DNA of 11,492 nt from an uncultured Pedobacter sp. (GTDB taxonomy: Bacteria > Bacteroidota > Bacteroidia > Sphingobacteriales > Sphingobacteriaceae), in the NCBI RefSeq assembly GCF_946479715.1, contig NZ_CAMLHF010000181.1, forward strand, positions 1 through 11,492. Reading direction: 5' to 3'. Numbering within the stretch: position 1 is the stretch's first letter; every line of letters starts with the position of its first letter. Made by a program: the position numbers and the translations under genes. Below, one piece after another: positions 5,840-11,492 of the stretch. Below the pieces are notes generated by a model. It was not told the DNA's origin, ran no database searches, and saw only the letters and a list, made by a program, of their open reading frames with translations.

Positions 5840-6761
5840 CAATGTCCTTTTTCTTTTTCTGGCGCATTGTTTTTGGTATAACGGCTAAAATCTCTTCTTT
5901 AAGGGCATTCAGCATTCTTTTTTTAATGAAGTTTTTATGGGTAACCAGGCTGATTTCTCGAACGGGTTCAGGAGATTTAAAATACCTTACTTTGCTCAGT
6001 TGTTTATTACTTAGTTCTTCCAGTGCAAGCTCAGGTAGCAGGGTGGCACCATTGTTCATGTCAACCATACGGATCAGCGTTTCAACACTTCCTGTGTTAT
6101 AGGTGAGCCCTTGCAAGCGATTTTGCTTGGTTGATCTGCAAATGTTTAACACCTGAGATCGCATACAGTGGCCTTCATTTAATAGCCAGATGTTTTCATC
6201 CTCAAGGTCATCAGCATCTATGGCTTTCTTTTTATAAAGTTTACTATTTTTGCTAATGTAGGTAACAAAGTTTTCGTAATACATGGGAGCCTCGTCAACT
6301 GAGTTATCTCCCAGAGGAGTGGCGAGTATTCCGCAGTCTAGTATTCCTGTTTTTAAATGATGGATGATATCTTCGGTGGTGTATTCCCAGATCAGAAGTT
6401 TTAAATCTGGATATTTTTCCATCATTGAGGCAATCACCTTTGGTAAAAGATAAGGGGCTACAGTGGGTATAATGCCTACCTTAAGCTCACCAACAACATC
6501 TTGCTGCTGACTGCTGATAATCTCTTTAATTTTACTGCTTTCCTGAAGAACAAGGCGGGCCTGTTCAATAATCTGCGCACCTATTTCTGTTGGAATTATG
6601 GGTTGTTTACTGCGGTCAAAGATTTTTACATTTAGCATTTCTTCAAGCTTTTGTACCTGCATACTGAGGGTGGGCTGGGTAACAAAACACTTTTCGGCAG
6701 CGCCTACAAAACTTCTGTAAGTATCTACCGCTACAATGTATTCTAGTTGAACTAAGGTCAT
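5829..6761 (-). CDS. oxyR: hydrogen-peroxide-inducible regulator OxyR (LysR family)
   Basis: A LysR-type regulator of 310 residues, starting MTLVQLEYIVAVDTYRSF with an N-terminal winged helix-turn-helix (about 1-60; AAEKCFVTQPTLSMQVQKLEE is the HTH) and a two-lobed effector domain. The redox pair is present as Cys199 and Cys208 in EGHCMRSQVLNIC, with the same spacing and the same residue numbers as E. coli OxyR, where a disulfide between them activates transcription of peroxide defence genes. I chose the ATG at 6761: the frame opens at 6797, but those extra residues are absent in the family and a -7 box (6793-6786) lies over them. The last four codons form part of a 24-bp palindrome. Its likely targets (catalase, AhpCF, Dps) are outside the window. 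Confidence 0.93.
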   Translation of the reverse strand: MTLVQLEYIVAVDTYRSFVGAAEKCFVTQPTLSMQVQKLEEMLNVKIFDRSKQPIIPTEIGAQIIEQARLVLQESSKIKEIISSQQQDVVGELKVGIIPTVAPYLLPKVIASMMEKYPDLKLLIWEYTTEDIIHHLKTGILDCGILATPLGDNSVDEAPMYYENFVTYISKNSKLYKKKAIDADDLEDENIWLLNEGHCMRSQVLNICRSTKQNRLQGLTYNTGSVETLIRMVDMNNGATLLPELALEELSNKQLSKVRYFKSPEPVREISLVTHKNFIKKRMLNALKEEILAVIPKTMRQKKKKDIVGI

Positions 6762-6785
6762 ATAGCTAAAATTTATTCTCTTTAG

Positions 6786-6793
6786 CAAATATA
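6786..6793 (-). promoter_or_regulatory. candidate -7 box TATATTTG for oxyR
   Basis: The minus strand reads TATATTTG, a full TAnnTTTG match, placing transcription start near 6780 and leaving a leader of about 20 bases to the ATG at 6761. It sits in the 38-base gap after the fucose synthase stop and supports the shorter oxyR start. No -33 element is clear. Confidence 0.5.
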
Positions 6794-6799
6794 TCAATT

Positions 6800-7729
6800 T
6801 TAACTATGCTTAGCTAAAAAATCCTGATAAGCTAGCTTAATTCCTTCTTCAAGTTCTATTTTATGCTTCCATCCGAGTGAATGTAATTTAGATACATCCA
6901 TTAATTTGCGTGGTGTTCCATCTGGTTTGCTGCTATCAAAGGTTAATTCTCCATCAAACCCAACGATGCGTTTAATTAATAATGCAAGGTCTTTTATTGT
7001 CAGATCTTTTCCTGTTCCAACATTTACAAAACCAGGTTCGTCGTATTCCTGCATTAAGAAATAACAGGCATTGGCCAGATCATCAGCAAATAAAAATTCT
7101 CGCATTGGAGATCCGGATCCCCAGATGATAACCTCTGGCGTGCCATTAACTTTTGCTTCGTGAAACTTACGAATTAAAGCGGGGAGTACATGTGAGTTTT
7201 GTGGGTGATAGTTGTCGTTATATCCGTACAAATTGGTAGGCATTACCGAAATAAAATCACAACCATATTGTGAACGGTAAGCATCGGCCATTTTTATACC
7301 TGCTATTTTGGCAATAGCGTAGGGTTCGTTGGTTTCTTCTAGTAACCCTGTAAGCAGGTAGTCTTCTTTTAATGGCTGTGGTGCAAGTTTAGGGTAAATG
7401 CAACTTGAACCTAAAAACATCAGCTTCTTTACACCTGTTTTATACGATTGGTGGATAACGTTATTTTGGATACAAAGATTTTCGTAAAGGAAATCGGCGC
7501 GGTAAGTATTGTTGGCAATAATACCGCCTACTTTGGCTGCTGCCAGGAAAACATAAGCAGGTTTTTCTGATTCGAAAAAATCAGTTACCGCCTGCTGATT
7601 GCGCAAGTCTAATTCTGCTGAAGTTCTGATGATCAGATTTGTAAAATCTTCTTTGATTAGTTTACGATAAATTGCCGAGCCAACCATACCACGGTGACCA
7701 GCTACATATATTTTTGCGTTCTTTTCCAA
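6800..7729 (-). CDS. fcl: GDP-L-fucose synthase (GDP-4-keto-6-deoxymannose epimerase/reductase)
   Basis: A short-chain dehydrogenase-type enzyme that converts GDP-4-keto-6-deoxy-mannose to GDP-L-fucose with NADPH, for surface polysaccharide synthesis in the cytosol. With a TTG start at 7729 the protein is 309 residues: the NADP-binding motif GHRGMVG lies at 11-17, the catalytic triad is Ser108/Ser109 (LGSSCIYP), Tyr137 and Lys141 (YAIAK), and Cys110 and His180 match the acid-base residues of E. coli WcaG (109 and 179). This one-residue offset supports the TTG start over the ATG at 7774, and a TACTTTTG box (7757-7750) lies inside the longer frame. An ATT at 7738 is another possible start. The usual partner gmd and glycosyltransferases are not here. 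Confidence 0.93.
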   Translation of the reverse strand: MEKNAKIYVAGHRGMVGSAIYRKLIKEDFTNLIIRTSAELDLRNQQAVTDFFESEKPAYVFLAAAKVGGIIANNTYRADFLYENLCIQNNVIHQSYKTGVKKLMFLGSSCIYPKLAPQPLKEDYLLTGLLEETNEPYAIAKIAGIKMADAYRSQYGCDFISVMPTNLYGYNDNYHPQNSHVLPALIRKFHEAKVNGTPEVIIWGSGSPMREFLFADDLANACYFLMQEYDEPGFVNVGTGKDLTIKDLALLIKRIVGFDGELTFDSSKPDGTPRKLMDVSKLHSLGWKHKIELEEGIKLAYQDFLAKHS

Positions 7730-7749
7730 TTTGCTTTTAATGATTAGTA

Positions 7750-7757
7750 CAAAAGTA
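7750..7757 (-). promoter_or_regulatory. candidate -7 box TACTTTTG for fcl
   Basis: The minus strand reads TACTTTTG, a full TAnnTTTG match 20 bases before the TTG start at 7729. If used, the ATG at 7774 could not be in the transcript, which favours the shorter protein. No clear -33 TTG is seen. Confidence 0.45.
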
Positions 7758-7829
7758 CGAAATACTGTTGGCATCGTTAGAGGTTGGAATTGGAAATGCA
7801 GAAAGCGGTCGTCATTTTATAGCACATGC

Positions 7830-7857
7830 CGTCATCCCTCAGTTCCTCGGGATGACG
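7830..7857. repeat. REP-like hairpin, 9-bp stem CGTCATCCC/GGGATGACG
   Basis: CGTCATCCC (7830-7838) and GGGATGACG (7849-7857) form a perfect 9-bp stem around a 10-base loop. It lies between the divergent fcl and trmB genes, so it cannot be a simple end-of-gene terminator for either. It is more GC-rich than its surroundings. A partial extra copy of the arm (TCGTCAT, 7809-7815) precedes it. Its form is that of a dispersed palindromic repeat, which is an inference without the genome. Confidence 0.55.
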
Positions 7858-7878
7858 AGAGCTTTAAACAATCTGTCA

Positions 7879-7908
7879 TTGTATGAAATAACTATTTGCT
7901 TAAGTTTG
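7879..7908 (+). promoter_or_regulatory. candidate promoter for the trmB operon (TTG-N19-TAAGTTTG)
   Basis: TTG at 7879-7881 and TAAGTTTG at 7901-7908 are separated by 19 bases, matching the Bacteroidota -33/-7 arrangement. This is the best-formed promoter in the window. Transcription would start near 7915, leaving a leader of about 13 bases before the GTG start. Confidence 0.62.
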
Positions 7909-7927
7909 TATAAAAATAATTTTAGTA

Positions 7928-8578
7928 GTGGGTAAAGATAAGTTAAGAAAATTTGCAGAAATAGACACTTTTCCTAATGTTTATCAGCTTGAGGCTGGCA
8001 AGGAATTAAAAGGCAAATGGGCATCTCAGCATTTTAAAAATAGCAATCCGGTTGTTTTAGAACTTGCATGTGGCAAGGGCGAATACTCTGTTGGATTGGC
8101 AAAGATGTTTCCGGAAAAAAATTTTATTGGTGTTGACCTTAAGGGAAACAGGATTTGGCGCGGCGCACGGACTGGCATGGACGAAGGAATAGCAAATCTT
8201 GCTTTTTTGAGGATTCAGATTGAAGATATTGTGGAGTTCTTTGGTGAACATGAAGTAGACGAAATATGGATAACTTTCCCTGATCCTCAACCACAGGATA
8301 GTCGTGAAAAAAAACGCTTAACCTTTCCCGGATTTTTAGATAAGTACAGAACTTTTTTAAAACCGGGAGGTAAAATAAACTTGAAAACTGACAACGACGG
8401 TTTGTATCTTTATACTGTGGAGAAAGTTCAGGAGCTAGGATTGGTTTGTCATAAAAACACAGATCAATTGTATAAATCGGAGTTTGCAGATGCTGTATTA
8501 GCTATTAAAACGCATTACGAGAGGATTTATCTGAAACACGATAAGAATATAAATTACATCCAGTTCTCTTTTGATTAA
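7928..8578 (+). CDS. trmB: tRNA (guanine-N7-)-methyltransferase TrmB
   Basis: A 216-residue SAM-dependent enzyme that makes 7-methylguanosine at position 46 in the variable loop of tRNAs. Translation starts at GTG (7928), as the family N-terminus GKDKLRKFAEIDTFPNVYQ begins immediately after it. Visible motifs are SAM motif I LELACGKGEYS (44-54), the acidic end of strand two GVDLKGNR (68-75) and WITFPDPQP (114-122), the family signature normally written FPDPWP and here carrying Gln in place of Trp, followed by a basic KKRL segment. It leads a four-gene plus-strand cluster (next gene 26 bases on) and has a well-formed promoter upstream. A hairpin and the fcl gene lie on the other side of the divergent region. 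Confidence 0.94.
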   Translation: MGKDKLRKFAEIDTFPNVYQLEAGKELKGKWASQHFKNSNPVVLELACGKGEYSVGLAKMFPEKNFIGVDLKGNRIWRGARTGMDEGIANLAFLRIQIEDIVEFFGEHEVDEIWITFPDPQPQDSREKKRLTFPGFLDKYRTFLKPGGKINLKTDNDGLYLYTVEKVQELGLVCHKNTDQLYKSEFADAVLAIKTHYERIYLKHDKNINYIQFSFD

Positions 8579-8604
8579 TTTAGAACTGAATATAAATTGA
8601 TTAG

Positions 8605-8931
8605 ATGGAACAATCATTTTATGACCAGGTTTTTGAGTTAGTGAGGTTAATTCCTAAAGGAAGGGTAACCTCTTATGGTGCCATAGCTAAAAGTCTTGGC
8701 GCAGGCGGTTCGGCCCGAATGGTAGGCTATGCAATGAGTAATGCACATTTGGCCCATCCGACAATACCTGCTCACCGGGTGGTTAACAGTAGTGGGTTAC
8801 TAACCGGTAAATTCCATTTCTCTGAGCCCAATCTAATGCAGGAAATGTTGGAGAAAGAAGGCGTGGTGGTTAAAAATGATAAAATCCAGAACTTTAAGCA
8901 GCATTTCTGGGATCCTCTGGTTGAATTGTAG
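8605..8931 (+). CDS. alkyltransferase-like (Atl) MGMT-family DNA-binding protein
   Basis: A 108-residue protein covering only the DNA-binding domain of O6-alkylguanine alkyltransferases. The winged-helix part is clear (PKGRVTSYGAIAKSLG, 17-32), with Arg38 in GGSARMVGYAMS at the arginine-finger position that helps flip the damaged base. The active-site PCHR motif reads IPAHRVV (54-60): Ala56 replaces the nucleophilic cysteine, so it cannot transfer alkyl groups to itself. Proteins of this kind (Atl, E. coli YbaZ, which has Trp at this place) bind O6-alkylguanine and pass lesions to nucleotide excision repair. It lies 26 bases after trmB and two genes before the alkylpurine glycosylase gene, which fits an alkylation-damage role. 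Confidence 0.9.
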   Translation: MEQSFYDQVFELVRLIPKGRVTSYGAIAKSLGAGGSARMVGYAMSNAHLAHPTIPAHRVVNSSGLLTGKFHFSEPNLMQEMLEKEGVVVKNDKIQNFKQHFWDPLVEL

Positions 8932-8982
8932 TGTTAAAATAAAAACTTTGACGAATGGGCACGCTGAATTAATTTTAATATA

Positions 8983-9324
8983 ATGGGACAATTAGTAGAA
9001 GAGTTTAACGACTATCGTTCTAAAATGAACGACAGGATTATGGAAACCGCAAATACAAACATAAAGCGGTTTTTTGCTTTAGATACAACCACATATGCAG
9101 AGGGGGCATTAAATGTAAAAACTAAAGAGATGCTTGGTCTTGTGGCATCAATGGTTTTGCGTTGTGATGATTGCATAAAATACCACCTGGAAAAATGTTA
9201 TGATGAAGGAGTAACCAATGAGGAGATCAATGAAGTATTTATGATTGCCAATCTGGTTGGTGGCTCTATTGTAATTCCTCACTACAGGAGGGCAGTTGAA
9301 TATTGGGATGAACTTAGTCTTTAA
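8983..9324 (+). CDS. carboxymuconolactone decarboxylase / AhpD-like CxxC protein
   Basis: A 113-residue, all-helical protein of the CMD/AhpD superfamily. The thiol motif CDDC with the downstream histidine is present (Cys61, Cys64, His68 in RCDDCIKYH), the arrangement used by AhpD for peroxiredoxin reduction or weak peroxidase activity. The flanking KTKEMLGLVASMVL (46-59) and EINEVFMIANLVGGSIVIPH (81-100) are family-typical. It is shorter than mycobacterial AhpD (about 177) and probably forms oligomers. True decarboxylase activity is unlikely because no aromatic-degradation genes are nearby. It starts 51 bases after the Atl gene and ends 3 bases before tag. A thiol-redox function next to two alkylation-repair genes is suggestive only. 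Confidence 0.86.
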   Translation: MGQLVEEFNDYRSKMNDRIMETANTNIKRFFALDTTTYAEGALNVKTKEMLGLVASMVLRCDDCIKYHLEKCYDEGVTNEEINEVFMIANLVGGSIVIPHYRRAVEYWDELSL

Positions 9325-9327
9325 ATA

Positions 9328-9888
9328 ATGGCAGAAATAGTTAGATGTGGTTGGTGTGGAACTGATCCTTTGTATATAAAATATCATGATGAAGAATGGG
9401 GAAAGCCTATTTATGACGATAAAACATTATTCGAATTTTTAATTCTTGAAGGTGCGCAGGCCGGATTAAGCTGGATCACTATTTTAAGAAGAAGAGAGGG
9501 GTACCGACAAGCCTTTGCTAATTTTGATGCAGCAAAAGTTGCCGCCTTTACAGATGCCGATGTGGAAAGACTAATGAATGATGCCGGTATTATTAGAAAC
9601 AGATTGAAAGTTAATGCAGCAATAAACAATGCAAAGCTTTTCATAGGGATACAAAAGGAATTTGGGTCATTCGCCGACTATATGTGGGGCTTTTTGCCAA
9701 ATAAAAAACCCATTCTAAATAGGGTTAAGTCTTTAGGAGACGTGCCTCCAAGAACTGAGATATCAGATTTGATTAGCAAGGACATGAAGAAGAGAGGGTT
9801 TAAATTTTTTGGAACCACAATCTGTTATGCCCATATGCAAGCTACCGGTATGGTAAATGACCATGTTGAAGGTTGCATAAGCAGGTAA
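9328..9888 (+). CDS. tag: DNA-3-methyladenine glycosylase I
   Basis: A 186-residue TagI-type glycosylase that removes 3-methyladenine from DNA as the first step of base excision repair. The zinc-snap ligands are all there: Cys7 (RCGWC), His20 (YHDEEWG), His179 and Cys183 (GMVNDHVEGC). Glu41 in LILEGAQAGLSW matches the conserved active-site glutamate (E38 of E. coli Tag). The helix-hairpin-helix part lies around 70-95 (FTDADVERLMNDAGIIRNRLKV), and GFKFFGTTICYAHMQATG (157-174) is family-typical. Only three bases separate it from the preceding CxxC gene, so the two are almost certainly co-transcribed. The stop lies 8 bases from that of the opposing secreted protein gene. Confidence 0.95.
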   Translation: MAEIVRCGWCGTDPLYIKYHDEEWGKPIYDDKTLFEFLILEGAQAGLSWITILRRREGYRQAFANFDAAKVAAFTDADVERLMNDAGIIRNRLKVNAAINNAKLFIGIQKEFGSFADYMWGFLPNKKPILNRVKSLGDVPPRTEISDLISKDMKKRGFKFFGTTICYAHMQATGMVNDHVEGCISR

Positions 9889-9896
9889 TTTACAGG

Positions 9897-10592
9897 TTAT
9901 TTTTTCTGCATGTCGTTATATGCTGCAACAAAAGCTTTTATGAGCTTAGCATCAAAAGTTTCTGTTGTCTTTATACGTTCAGCAAGGTCTTCGTCGTTAG
10001 TAAGTTTTTGAAGCAGAATCCTTTTAATCAGTTCTGTTTTACCCGATGAGTTGCCTCCATCGGCAGGGATTTCCTGCATTGGTCCTGTTCCAAACTTTTC
10101 AATAAAATAGGCTGTCGGGAGATTGCGATTAGTTTGCTCAGCATCGTTTCTTCTGCCCCCTCCAAATGAAATACCAACACCGCCACCTACTCCTCCAAAA
10201 CCACCGGTTCCGGTACCAATACCAACAGATGGCCTGATTCGTGCTCTTTTTGGCTGCGGCTGTTCAATACTTGTGGTACCACCAATTGCATATAAATTTA
10301 CTGCTCCCTGTTCTATAATTTTAAAAAACCGATGCTCCATTTTCTTTTTAATAACAATGGGTTTGCTAACATAAGTTTCGCCATTCCATAAAAACTCTTT
10401 AATATCACTGGCTTTATATTGCACCAAAGTTTCGTCGTCCTTTTTAAGGACAACGGTCGAGAAATCGGTACCCTGTATTGTTCCTCGTACAAAATCTCCC
10501 GAAGCAATAACCACTGCATCCTGTGCAGATGAGTACAATGTGGTAGCCAAAAGCATTGCTAATAAAGCGAAGGTTTTAAGTGCTCTTTTCAT
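9897..10592 (-). CDS. secreted glycine-rich hypothetical protein
   Basis: I do not recognise a named family. The 231-residue product begins MKRALKTFALLAMLLATTLYSSAQ, a typical signal peptide with likely cleavage after about residue 23 or 24 and no lipobox cysteine, so a periplasmic or outer-membrane-associated location is expected. Residues 25-85 look like a small beta domain (DFVRGTIQGTDFSTVVLKK, YKASDIKEFLWNG). Residues 122-147 are strongly glycine-rich, followed by RRNDAEQ and a helical, charged C-terminus (about 185-231). I chose the ATG at 10592; the frame opens at 10709, but the extra 39 residues precede the signal peptide and overlap the polA promoter region. It is divergent from polA and convergent with tag. 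No cysteines are present. Confidence 0.75.
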   Translation of the reverse strand: MKRALKTFALLAMLLATTLYSSAQDAVVIASGDFVRGTIQGTDFSTVVLKKDDETLVQYKASDIKEFLWNGETYVSKPIVIKKKMEHRFFKIIEQGAVNLYAIGGTTSIEQPQPKRARIRPSVGIGTGTGGFGGVGGGVGISFGGGRRNDAEQTNRNLPTAYFIEKFGTGPMQEIPADGGNSSGKTELIKRILLQKLTNDEDLAERIKTTETFDAKLIKAFVAAYNDMQKK

Positions 10593-10649
10593 AATTACCC
10601 AAATAACGGAATTTCTTTTGTGTTTGTTATCTAATCCGATCTCTATTAT

Positions 10650-10657
10650 TAACTTTG
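10650..10657 (+). promoter_or_regulatory. candidate -7 box TAACTTTG for polA
   Basis: TAACTTTG is a full TAnnTTTG match. A TTTG at 10623-10626 lies 23 bases upstream, a little beyond normal spacing. Transcription would start near 10664, giving a leader of about 45 bases that contains a 7-bp hairpin. Confidence 0.48.
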
Positions 10658-10665
10658 AGATATGT

Positions 10666-10683
10666 TGAAAGTAGTAACTTTCA
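10666..10683. repeat. 7-bp stem hairpin in the polA leader
   Basis: TGAAAGT (10666-10672) and ACTTTCA (10677-10683) form a perfect stem around an AGTA loop, 25 bases before the polA ATG and just after the candidate -7 box. It could be an mRNA structure or an operator at the transcription start; chance is possible for an element this short. Confidence 0.4.
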
Positions 10684-10708
10684 TGATCATTAAACGAATC
10701 AGATACCA

Positions 10709-11492
10709 ATGAAAAAACTTTTCCTTCTTGATGGCATGGCGCTTATTTACCGGGCCCATTTTGCACTGAGTAAAAACCCAAGGTTTACTTCTACAGGAGT
10801 TAACACCTCAGCAGTTATGGGCTTTACAAATACCTTACTGGAAGTACTTAAAAAGGAGAAGCCAACACATATAGCGGTTGTATTTGATACAGAAGCACCT
10901 ACTGAAAGACATGCCGATTTTGAAGCCTATAAGGCACATAGAGAAGCAATGCCGGAGGATTTGTCGGCTGCACTTCCTTATATTTTTAAACTGATAGAAG
11001 GGTTTAATATTCCGGTAATTACAAAGGATGGATTTGAAGCGGATGACATTATCGGAACTTTGGCAAAAGAGGCGGAGAAAGCCGGTTTTCAGGTGTATTG
11101 TATGACACCTGATAAAGACTTTGCTCAGTTGGTGTCTGAAAACATCTTTATCTATAAACCTGCCAGAATGGGCAATGAGATGGAGATTATGGGGGTAAAG
11201 GAAGTATTGGCCAAGTGGGAGATCGACAATGTGAAACAGGTAATTGATATCCTTGGTTTATGGGGTGATGCCGTTGATAATATTCCGGGAATTCCAGGGA
11301 TAGGAGAAAAAACTGCGAAATTATTGATCAAACAATATGGCTCTGTAGAGAACATTATTGCCAATTCACATGAACTTAAAGGAAAGCAGCGTGAAAATGT
11401 GGAGACCTATGCAGAACAGGGGATGATCTCTAAAAAATTAGCCACCATTATACTTGATGTTCCTGTTCCATTTGATGAAAAGGCCTTAGAGC
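10709..11492 (+). CDS. polA: DNA polymerase I, N-terminal 5'-nuclease domain (partial)
   Basis: The frame from the ATG at 10709 runs open to the window edge (261 residues seen of the usual 900 or more). It encodes the 5'-3' exonuclease domain of DNA polymerase I, which removes RNA primers and fills repair gaps. Visible metal-site and family motifs are LFLLDGMALIYRAHFAL (4-20, with Asp8), VFDTEAPTERH (about 61-71), YKAHREAMPEDL (about 75-86), DGFEADDIIGTLA (about 109-121) and TPDKDFAQLV (about 135-144), then the helix-hairpin-helix DAVDNIPGIPGIGEKTAKLLI. The proofreading and polymerase domains lie outside the window. It is divergent from the glycine-rich secreted protein gene across a 116-base region. 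Confidence 0.96.
   Translation, partial: MKKLFLLDGMALIYRAHFALSKNPRFTSTGVNTSAVMGFTNTLLEVLKKEKPTHIAVVFDTEAPTERHADFEAYKAHREAMPEDLSAALPYIFKLIEGFNIPVITKDGFEADDIIGTLAKEAEKAGFQVYCMTPDKDFAQLVSENIFIYKPARMGNEMEIMGVKEVLAKWEIDNVKQVIDILGLWGDAVDNIPGIPGIGEKTAKLLIKQYGSVENIIANSHELKGKQRENVETYAEQGMISKKLATIILDVPVPFDEKALE

Noticed and set aside
6762..6797. N-terminal extension of oxyR from the ATG at 6797
   Set aside because: The extension overlaps a -7 box and lies outside the LysR-family start; the ATG at 6761 gives exact OxyR cysteine numbering.
6800..7729. Surface-polysaccharide biosynthesis cluster around fcl
   Set aside because: No gmd, glycosyltransferase, flippase or polymerase gene lies within the window; fcl stands alone here.
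9881..9910. Terminator between the convergent tag and secreted protein genes
   Set aside because: Only a 4-bp stem (GTAA/TTAC) precedes the T-run on the plus strand, too weak for an intrinsic terminator.
10123..10374. Proline-rich open frame on the plus strand
   Set aside because: It is the reverse-strand image of the glycine-rich region of the secreted protein gene, whose signal peptide supports the minus-strand reading.
10593..10709. 39-residue extension of the secreted protein from 10709
   Set aside because: It would place the signal peptide internally and overlap the polA start codon; the ATG at 10592 precedes a normal signal peptide.

Overview
The window looks like a chromosomal segment of a Bacteroidota bacterium, most likely the Sphingobacteriaceae (Pedobacter-like). 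The reasons are the low-to-moderate GC, the near absence of Shine-Dalgarno sites in favour of A-rich leaders, repeated matches to the Bacteroidota -7 promoter box TAnnTTTG upstream of genes, and protein sequences of Bacteroidota type. The genus is inferred from protein character, not from a marker gene. No rRNA, tRNA, CRISPR array, integrase, transposase or phage gene is visible, and no intergenic stretch exceeds 300 bases.

Layout from left to right. (1) 1-1020, plus strand: the C-terminal half of an MHS-type major facilitator transporter, broken by two in-frame TAA codons, followed by a small two-helix membrane protein. (2) 1022-2975, minus strand: a LysE/RhtB exporter, then an RlmI-like 23S rRNA cytosine methyltransferase. 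(3) 3076-3885, plus strand: abutting csaA (tRNA-binding protein) and tadA (tRNA adenosine deaminase). (4) 4042-4714: a Mn-type superoxide dismutase with a long leader and a strong intrinsic terminator. (5) 4735-5796, plus strand: a Crp/Fnr-family regulator, a perfect CRP-type operator just after its stop codon, and a VOC-fold protein. (6) 5829-7729, minus strand: oxyR and a GDP-L-fucose synthase gene, each with its own -7 box. (7) 7928-9888, plus strand: trmB, an alkyltransferase-like protein, an AhpD-like CxxC protein and tag. (8) 9897-10592, minus strand: a secreted glycine-rich hypothetical protein. (9) 10709 to the right edge: the 5'-nuclease end of polA.

Most of the window is core metabolism with two loose themes. 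One is RNA modification (rlmI, csaA, tadA, trmB). The other is stress and damage response: superoxide dismutase, OxyR with both redox cysteines, an AhpD-like CxxC protein, the base-flipping Atl and the 3-methyladenine glycosylase Tag, with DNA polymerase I next to them.

I found no clear undescribed multigene system. The observations most worth checking are the perfect TGTGA-N6-TCACA site beside a regulator whose recognition helix keeps the CRP contact residues; the decayed transporter next to an intact small membrane partner; a 24-bp perfect palindrome built over the oxyR stop codon; the Atl-CxxC-Tag cluster; and a REP-like hairpin in a divergent promoter region. Several start codons were moved from the longest open frame on the basis of family alignment and promoter position: rlmI, oxyR, fcl and the glycine-rich protein.
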